The notes under the pieces: model-generated
The model's input: only the letters and a program-made list of their open reading frames with translations
Database searches by the model: none
Told to the model about the DNA's origin: nothing
From: Pontiella desulfatans
GTDB lineage: Bacteria > Verrucomicrobiota > Kiritimatiellia > Kiritimatiellales > Pontiellaceae
Direction: 5' to 3'
NCBI RefSeq assembly: GCF_900890425.1
Contig: NZ_CAAHFG010000003.1
Span: 744,001 to 808,000, forward strand
DNA: 64,000 nucleotides
Program-made: the position numbers and the translations under genes
Shown: positions 61,926 to 64,000 of the stretch, one piece after another
Layout of the letters: the number at the start of each line of letters is the position of its first letter
Numbering within the stretch: position 1 is the stretch's first letter

Positions 61926-64000
61926 ATGAATAAACATTGCATTCTATTTTCGGTGGGAGTTCTAGCCGCTTCCACGGTGCTTGGGGCCGACTGGTTTGTG
62001 GCAACAAACGGCAGCGATGCCGCCGCCGGGACGATCGGCGCTCCGTTTGCAACGATCCAGCATGCGGTGTCGACCGCGGCAACCGGCGATACCTGCTTTG
62101 TGCGGGCCGGCATCTACCATGAAGAGGTCAGTCTGTCCGACATTGAAAGCATTACGATTGCGGCCTGGTCGAACGAGGCGGTCACGCTTGACGGCTCGGT
62201 CGCGGTTTCCAATGCCTGGGACCTGCATACCAACGGCATCTATAAAACGACGATGGGCGAGGAGGTCTGGCAGCTGTGGGTGGATGATGCCCCGATGACC
62301 GTGGCGCGTTTTCCGAACACGGAGGTCTGGTCGGAGCACATGTGGGACCGGTATGCCGCCCGGCGTTACGAAGGAGCAACCGGAGTCAACGGAACCATGG
62401 TGGATGATCCGGATGTCGGCGCGGATGTTTCGCTTGCGGAAGCCGGTGTGTCGTTCAACGACTGCGTGGCGGTCATGAATTTGCGCAACTGGAACACCTA
62501 TGCCCGGTTGGTCGAAAACCATGTCGCCGGCTCAAACACCTTCACCTATGTTCCGGCCCCCGCCTACAAAAGCACACGCGCGGCCTATTTTATGGAAGGC
62601 GGTGTGGGGGATGCCGAGCTGGTGATGCTCGACCAGCCGAATGAATGGGCCTTCGATGAAACGAGCGGGGTGCTCTATTTAAAAACGGAGGACGGCCTGT
62701 CGCCGTCCGGCCGCGTGGTGCGCGCGCGCAACCAGGACTATTTCTTTTCCGGCACGGGCACATCGAAACATATTGTGATCGATGGGTTCGATTTTTTCGG
62801 CACCACCTTCAGTTTTGTGAATTCGGAAGGCATCACCGTCAAAAACTGCAACTTCCGCTATCCGAGTTTTTCCAAGCGGGTGCTCGGGAGCACCGCGCCG
62901 CCAAGCCCGACGCGATTTCAGAGCACGGTCGACTGCACGCTTTATAACTGCGACTTCCGCTACATTGACGGGCCGGCGCTCTACTATAAGTGGGCGGAAA
63001 ATACCGTCATCGACAACAACTATTTCTACATGGTGGATTACGGCTGCCTGGCCGAGGGCTATTCGCTCAACGGAAACTCGATCAAAGGCGTGGTCTATCG
63101 ACGCAACACACTGGAAATCACGGGGGGCTCCGAAGGCTGCCGCATCGGTAACGATCAGACCACCCACGCAATTGTTGAATATAACTACCACACCCGCTGC
63201 GGCTCGCAGCAGACCGATGGGTCGAGCGTCCAGTTTGCACCCAGCTCGGTTTCCAACTCGGTTGGCCGCTTCAACTGGTTCATCGATAACGAGCGCTATT
63301 CCTATCGTTGGGACGGCGATCCGGGGGGGCACCACGGGCAGTTTCACCGCAATGTGTCCCGTTGTCCTCTGAAAACGGCATTCCGCCTCAAAGGAGACCA
63401 CCACCAAATCCACAATAACACCTCCATCTATGCCTCGGGCGACATGAACATATCCATTGATAAGGGCGGCAATCCCAACTCTATTTCGCGCAACAACGCC
63501 GCCGACAAATTTACCACCTGGCCGATTCCGGGCACGGCCAGCCATAACTATAATGCCCATCTTGAAACCAATGCCCTGCATGATCTGCTGCGCGATCCCG
63601 ATAACTTCGATTTTCGTCCGAAATCCGGCGCGGTTATCGTCGATGCCGGAACGAACGTGGCGGGAGTGACGGAGGGTTTCCTAGGGGCTGCGCCCGACAT
63701 CGGGGCCTATGAACTGGGCGCTACGAACTATTTTATCCCCGGCCGCATCTGGCCGCAGGCATCGCGCCCGGTTCCGCCCGATGGTGCAGCGGATGTGAAG
63801 TCCGACGCCAGCCTGATGTGGTTGCTGGGCATGGACGCGGTTTCGCACAATATTTATCTGGGCCCGTCCGCCGACAGTCTGGTGCTGCAGACCAATCAGC
63901 AAAACAACATTTTCGAACCCGGTGAGTTGCTGAGCGGGAAGGATTATTTCTGGCGGGTGGATGCGGTGTTAGCTGACGGCATGGTGGTAACGGGCGACGT
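61926..64000 (+). CDS. Secreted parallel beta-helix protein, cut by right edge
   Basis: AGAGGA lies 4 bases before the ATG at 61926; the frame stays open to the window end (691 complete codons). Signal peptide MNKHCILFSVGVLAASTVLG, then DWFVATNGSDAAAGTIGAPF. The block IYKTTMGEEVWQLWVDDAPM matches the proteins at 28413 and 51509. Beta-helix rungs are visible (NCDFRYIDGPALYYKWAENT, NTLEITGGSEGCRIGNDQTT) and the conserved RLKGDHHQIHN region; then DASLMWLLGMDAVSHNIYLG begins the FN3-like domain of the paralogues. The remaining C-terminal modules are outside the window. It lies right after a terminator and probably has its own promoter. Confidence 0.9.
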   Translation, partial: MNKHCILFSVGVLAASTVLGADWFVATNGSDAAAGTIGAPFATIQHAVSTAATGDTCFVRAGIYHEEVSLSDIESITIAAWSNEAVTLDGSVAVSNAWDLHTNGIYKTTMGEEVWQLWVDDAPMTVARFPNTEVWSEHMWDRYAARRYEGATGVNGTMVDDPDVGADVSLAEAGVSFNDCVAVMNLRNWNTYARLVENHVAGSNTFTYVPAPAYKSTRAAYFMEGGVGDAELVMLDQPNEWAFDETSGVLYLKTEDGLSPSGRVVRARNQDYFFSGTGTSKHIVIDGFDFFGTTFSFVNSEGITVKNCNFRYPSFSKRVLGSTAPPSPTRFQSTVDCTLYNCDFRYIDGPALYYKWAENTVIDNNYFYMVDYGCLAEGYSLNGNSIKGVVYRRNTLEITGGSEGCRIGNDQTTHAIVEYNYHTRCGSQQTDGSSVQFAPSSVSNSVGRFNWFIDNERYSYRWDGDPGGHHGQFHRNVSRCPLKTAFRLKGDHHQIHNNTSIYASGDMNISIDKGGNPNSISRNNAADKFTTWPIPGTASHNYNAHLETNALHDLLRDPDNFDFRPKSGAVIVDAGTNVAGVTEGFLGAAPDIGAYELGATNYFIPGRIWPQASRPVPPDGAADVKSDASLMWLLGMDAVSHNIYLGPSADSLVLQTNQQNNIFEPGELLSGKDYFWRVDAVLADGMVVTGD

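Overview
The window looks like the chromosome of a marine polysaccharide degrader of the PVC superphylum, most likely Kiritimatiellota (Pontiella-like). This is inferred from the extreme density of sulfatases (14 type I sulfatase genes in 64 kb), the PEP-CTERM surface proteins, the very large secreted multi-domain proteins, the paired sigma factor and Hanks-type kinase genes, and the Tat-type leaders. I saw no rRNA, tRNA or CRISPR array. The taxonomy is an inference and was not tested.

Layout. 1-4543: two divergent sulfatases. 4544-5377: repeat-rich gap. 5378-13331: an alpha-L-fucosidase (GH29), then a tightly overlapping run of sulfatase, EEP-family hydrolase, sulfatase and parallel beta-helix protein. 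13419-16601: two more sulfatases. 16707-19426: a transmembrane Ser/Thr kinase facing a small sigma factor. 19558-26320: large secreted proteins and a PEP-CTERM protein. 26462-34867: sulfatase, beta-helix protein, an inserted IS4-family element, sulfatase. 34863-35568: a REP-associated tyrosine transposase (RAYT) between two identical 93-bp palindromic repeats. 35568-42087: four leftward sulfatases punctuated by copies of the same repeat. 42275-51503: a 1283-residue hydrolase/beta-helix protein, sulfatase, SASA-type acetylesterase, sulfatase, alpha/beta-hydrolase esterase and a chimeric gene remnant. 51509-55558: a leftward 1349-residue beta-helix protein. 55895-58562: a second sigma factor/kinase pair. 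58704-64000: a PEP-CTERM protein, its tandem paralogue, and a beta-helix protein cut by the right edge.

How the genes fit together. Fucosidase, many sulfatases, acetylesterase-like enzymes and parallel beta-helix proteins (a common fold of polysaccharide lyases and some glycosidases) suggest extracytoplasmic breakdown of a sulfated, partly acetylated, fucose-containing polysaccharide such as fucoidan. The exact substrate cannot be read from sequence. No formylglycine-generating enzyme, exosortase or sugar transporter is in the window.

The most notable signals are: (1) a REP/RAYT system with GTAG-headed hairpins of conserved geometry and covarying stems, whose copies sit on sulfatase stop codons and in one case inside a signal-peptide coding region; (2) a recurring two-block promoter-like motif (GAGAA-type box, exactly 15 bases, CGTCT box) upstream of seven secreted-protein genes, plausibly read by the local sigma factors; (3) two sigma-linked kinases that lack the usual VAIK lysine and carry a lysine where WNK kinases have theirs; (4) a dispersed 15-base palindrome TTCCA-N5-TGGAA, found 15 times by eye, in all reading frames. 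All counts and alignments were done by eye.
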